Origin: Planctomycetota bacterium | Lineage (GTDB): Bacteria; Planctomycetota; Phycisphaerae; UBA1845; PWPN01 | Direction: 5' to 3' | NCBI GenBank assembly: GCA_020346805.1 | Contig: CP070790.1 | Span: forward strand, 2,675,724-2,683,497 | Length of the DNA: 7,774 bases | In this document: positions 6,398 through 7,774 of the stretch, piece by piece | Position numbering within the stretch: position 1 is the stretch's first letter | Layout of the letters: each line of letters begins with the position of its first letter | Made by a program: the position numbers and the translations under genes | Notes under the pieces: generated by a model | What the model saw: only the letters and a program-made list of their open reading frames with translations | The model's database searches: none | Told to the model about the DNA's origin: nothing

Positions 6398-7342
6398 TCA
6401 ATAAATTGGCCGGTTATTTGGGTCAGTCGGGTCCAGATAAGGAGTAAATAGCGAAATCGTCATTTGATCGATCGGCATGGTTACAGCGTGGCCATCGAAA
6501 TAAAGGGCATTGCTGGATGCAAGTTTCGTTGTCGATGTTCCCGACTGAACCGTGCGCGAATAAAATCCCGGATGACGGTTGTCGTTGATCATCCTTGGAA
6601 CCGCTCCCCACCAAGTCTGCTTGGGCTTGTATACATCGTGAAAGCCGAAACAATCCAGCGCGTTTTCCCTATTAACCTCCGTAACGTATATTAATTGTCC
6701 GGGTTTACTGATCACTGACATTTTGGTGATCCCTTGTCCCACACCTCCGCCCCCAACTGCTATCGAGCGACTGAAATCAAAGGCATTAATAGCATAATCT
6801 AATGGCTGTTCATCTACAATCTCTCCGTTAATTACCAGAGGTGCAAGTCCCGTTTTGGGGAAAGCGGGGCACTGAAGCATCTCCATCCTGGCGAAGATTG
6901 GGGCCAGCAACTCATCGCGTCTTCTACGATCGGCGACAGTATTGGAAAGTCTCATAGGGTCTTCTTTAAGAGGGATCAAGGGCCACTTCGGTCCACCAAG
7001 GTATTGCGAGAGAACCTCCGGTGCGCATACGTGAGGATATGGAAAGTCATAGCTGGGGCTCCACCCATAATCGCGGGGGATAAAGTCCTGATTGCTTTGA
7101 GCATACAACATCGCCGCTGAGGACCAGGTGTGGAGGTTGGTAGCGCAGACAAGTTTTTTGGACTGATGGCGCACTCCGGACATGGATGGCAGTAAAATAC
7201 TAATAAGCAAGGCGATAATGGCAACAACAACCAATACCTCAATAAGAGTAAAACCCGGAATCAACTGGTAAACAAATAATCGGTCATGACTCTCGGCAGA
7301 TCCGGGATTTCGAACCGAAACATGGATTAATTCGTTGTCCAT
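6398..7342 (-). CDS. Type II secretion pseudopilin-like protein (prepilin N-terminal motif, DG motif)
   Basis: 314 residues from the chosen ATG. A prepilin peptidase site is plain: PG|FTLIEVLVVVAIIALL, with Gly30 before the cut and Glu35 at mature position 5, followed by a hydrophobic helix to ISILLPSM. Next comes 'KKLVCATNLHTWSSAAMLYAQ', which is common after the helix in PVC-group pseudopilins. The C-terminus has RHPGFYS, then NALYFDGHAVTM, a variant of the 'H...DG' motif of that group. Such proteins are processed at the inner membrane and form pseudopilus-like fibres or surface-exposed parts; many PVC genomes carry large numbers with unknown roles. A GTG at 7366-7364 extends the frame by eight codons, but AAAGGA lies 7 nt before the ATG at 7342-7340, so that start is preferred. 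The 30-residue leader is long. The gene follows the zinc-ribbon gene by 23 bp, probably in one transcript. Confidence 0.85.
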   Translation of the reverse strand: MDNELIHVSVRNPGSAESHDRLFVYQLIPGFTLIEVLVVVAIIALLISILLPSMSGVRHQSKKLVCATNLHTWSSAAMLYAQSNQDFIPRDYGWSPSYDFPYPHVCAPEVLSQYLGGPKWPLIPLKEDPMRLSNTVADRRRRDELLAPIFARMEMLQCPAFPKTGLAPLVINGEIVDEQPLDYAINAFDFSRSIAVGGGGVGQGITKMSVISKPGQLIYVTEVNRENALDCFGFHDVYKPKQTWWGAVPRMINDNRHPGFYSRTVQSGTSTTKLASSNALYFDGHAVTMPIDQMTISLFTPYLDPTDPNNRPIY

Positions 7343-7349
7343 GTCAGTA

Positions 7350-7355
7350 TCCTTT
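7350..7355 (-). promoter_or_regulatory. Ribosome-binding site that fixes the pseudopilin start
   Basis: Minus-strand AAAGGA lies 7 nt upstream of the ATG at 7342. The alternative GTG at 7366 overlaps the stop of the preceding gene (TAGTGAG) and is preceded only by a C-rich stretch that encodes the proline tail of that gene, so it has no ribosome-binding site. Confidence 0.65.
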
Positions 7356-7365
7356 ATGCAACTCA

Positions 7366-7734
7366 CTATGGGGGCGGAGGTTTCTGACTACCTTCTTCCG
7401 TTATCTTTACCAGTTTGCCGGAGCCACAAGTTATGCAATATGGCTCACGTCCCTCAGGGTTATACTTACGAAGATTAATTGAAACCATCACATTGCAATC
7501 GGCACAACGCATCGCAGGCCAGAGGGCCTCCTCACCACATTCTTTACACTTGGCCGGGCGGTTGCCAAGTTGTTCCATGTAATAGTGGCCACAAGACGCG
7601 CAGGCCACCCATTGGACCAGTGAGATCGTGTCCAGTTCGGCATTAAAAGATTTTATGGACATGACCATTATTAGTGACATCAGTCCAATAAAACCAATTA
7701 TAACCACAGCTTTAGACCAAAAAGATTTCACCAT
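7366..7734 (-). CDS. Small membrane-anchored double zinc-ribbon protein, function unknown
   Basis: 122 residues. One N-terminal membrane segment (about residues 9-27, AVVIIGFIGLMSLIMVMSI) follows a short basic start, so it is either an uncleaved anchor or a signal sequence. After it come four CxxC pairs: CASC (45-48), CKEC (63-66), CADC (77-80) and CITC (100-103). Eight cysteines in this spacing fit two zinc-binding ribbons. The tail is charged and ends in PPPP. I do not recognise the family, and no catalytic motif is visible. The ribbons probably lie outside the cytoplasm if the lysine-containing N-terminus stays inside, which would be unusual for zinc ribbons; topology is inferred. The ATG has no good ribosome-binding site (AGGA is about 21 nt away), and only 40 bp upstream are in the window, so the start is moderately sure. 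The pseudopilin gene follows by 23 bp, implying a joint role or at least shared expression. Confidence 0.75.
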   Translation of the reverse strand: MVKSFWSKAVVIIGFIGLMSLIMVMSIKSFNAELDTISLVQWVACASCGHYYMEQLGNRPAKCKECGEEALWPAMRCADCNVMVSINLRKYNPEGREPYCITCGSGKLVKITEEGSQKPPPP

Positions 7735-7774
7735 AATTAATGAACCATATCATTTCCTATCAAGGCTTATGAAC

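Noticed and set aside
1..7774. tRNA, rRNA, CRISPR array or insertion sequence
   Set aside because: I looked for cloverleaf-like stretches, regularly spaced repeats, terminal inverted repeats and transposase motifs and saw none.

Overview
The window is about 7.8 kb of moderate-GC bacterial DNA. All seven supported genes lie on the minus strand, so transcription runs from high to low coordinates. The clearest taxonomic hints are a secreted type II pseudopilin with an N-terminal FTLIEVLVVVAIIALL segment and a C-terminal 'NALYFDGHAV' motif, and a secreted beta-propeller with the ARL...GYGY signature. I associate both with the Planctomycetota / Lentisphaerota / Verrucomicrobiota (PVC) group, especially polysaccharide-degrading, often anaerobic lineages. 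This placement comes from recall and general style, not from a marker gene.

Layout in order of transcription. (1) 7734-7366: a small membrane-anchored protein with four CxxC pairs (a double zinc ribbon). (2) 7342-6398: the pseudopilin, 23 bp downstream. (3) 6397-5983: a 415-bp gap holding small hairpins and a good sigma70-type promoter candidate facing the next genes. (4) 5982-2910: a complete TRAP transporter in the order dctP-dctQ-dctM (lipoprotein solute receptor, small permease, large permease), with a 48-bp gap between P and Q and a tight 4-bp junction between Q and M. (5) 2909-2755: an AT-rich 155-bp spacer. (6) 2754-808: a secreted GH30-like glycoside hydrolase with an unassigned N-terminal region of about 180 residues. 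(7) 795 to the left edge: the first 265 codons of a secreted beta-propeller protein, whose ribosome-binding site overlaps the hydrolase stop codon. This last gene is cut by the window edge.

Taken together, the locus looks like a small carbohydrate-acid utilisation cassette. An exported GH30-like enzyme, perhaps helped by the propeller protein, would act on a polysaccharide. The TRAP system would import a released organic acid, plausibly a uronate or uronate-containing product. The zinc-ribbon and pseudopilin pair upstream may be part of the same surface apparatus or just a neighbouring unit. No catabolic enzymes, regulators, RNA genes, mobile elements or CRISPR arrays are visible. I see no outright novel system. 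The points most worth a second look are the unassigned N-terminal domain of the hydrolase, the zinc-ribbon/pseudopilin pair, and the coupling of this cassette to a TRAP importer.
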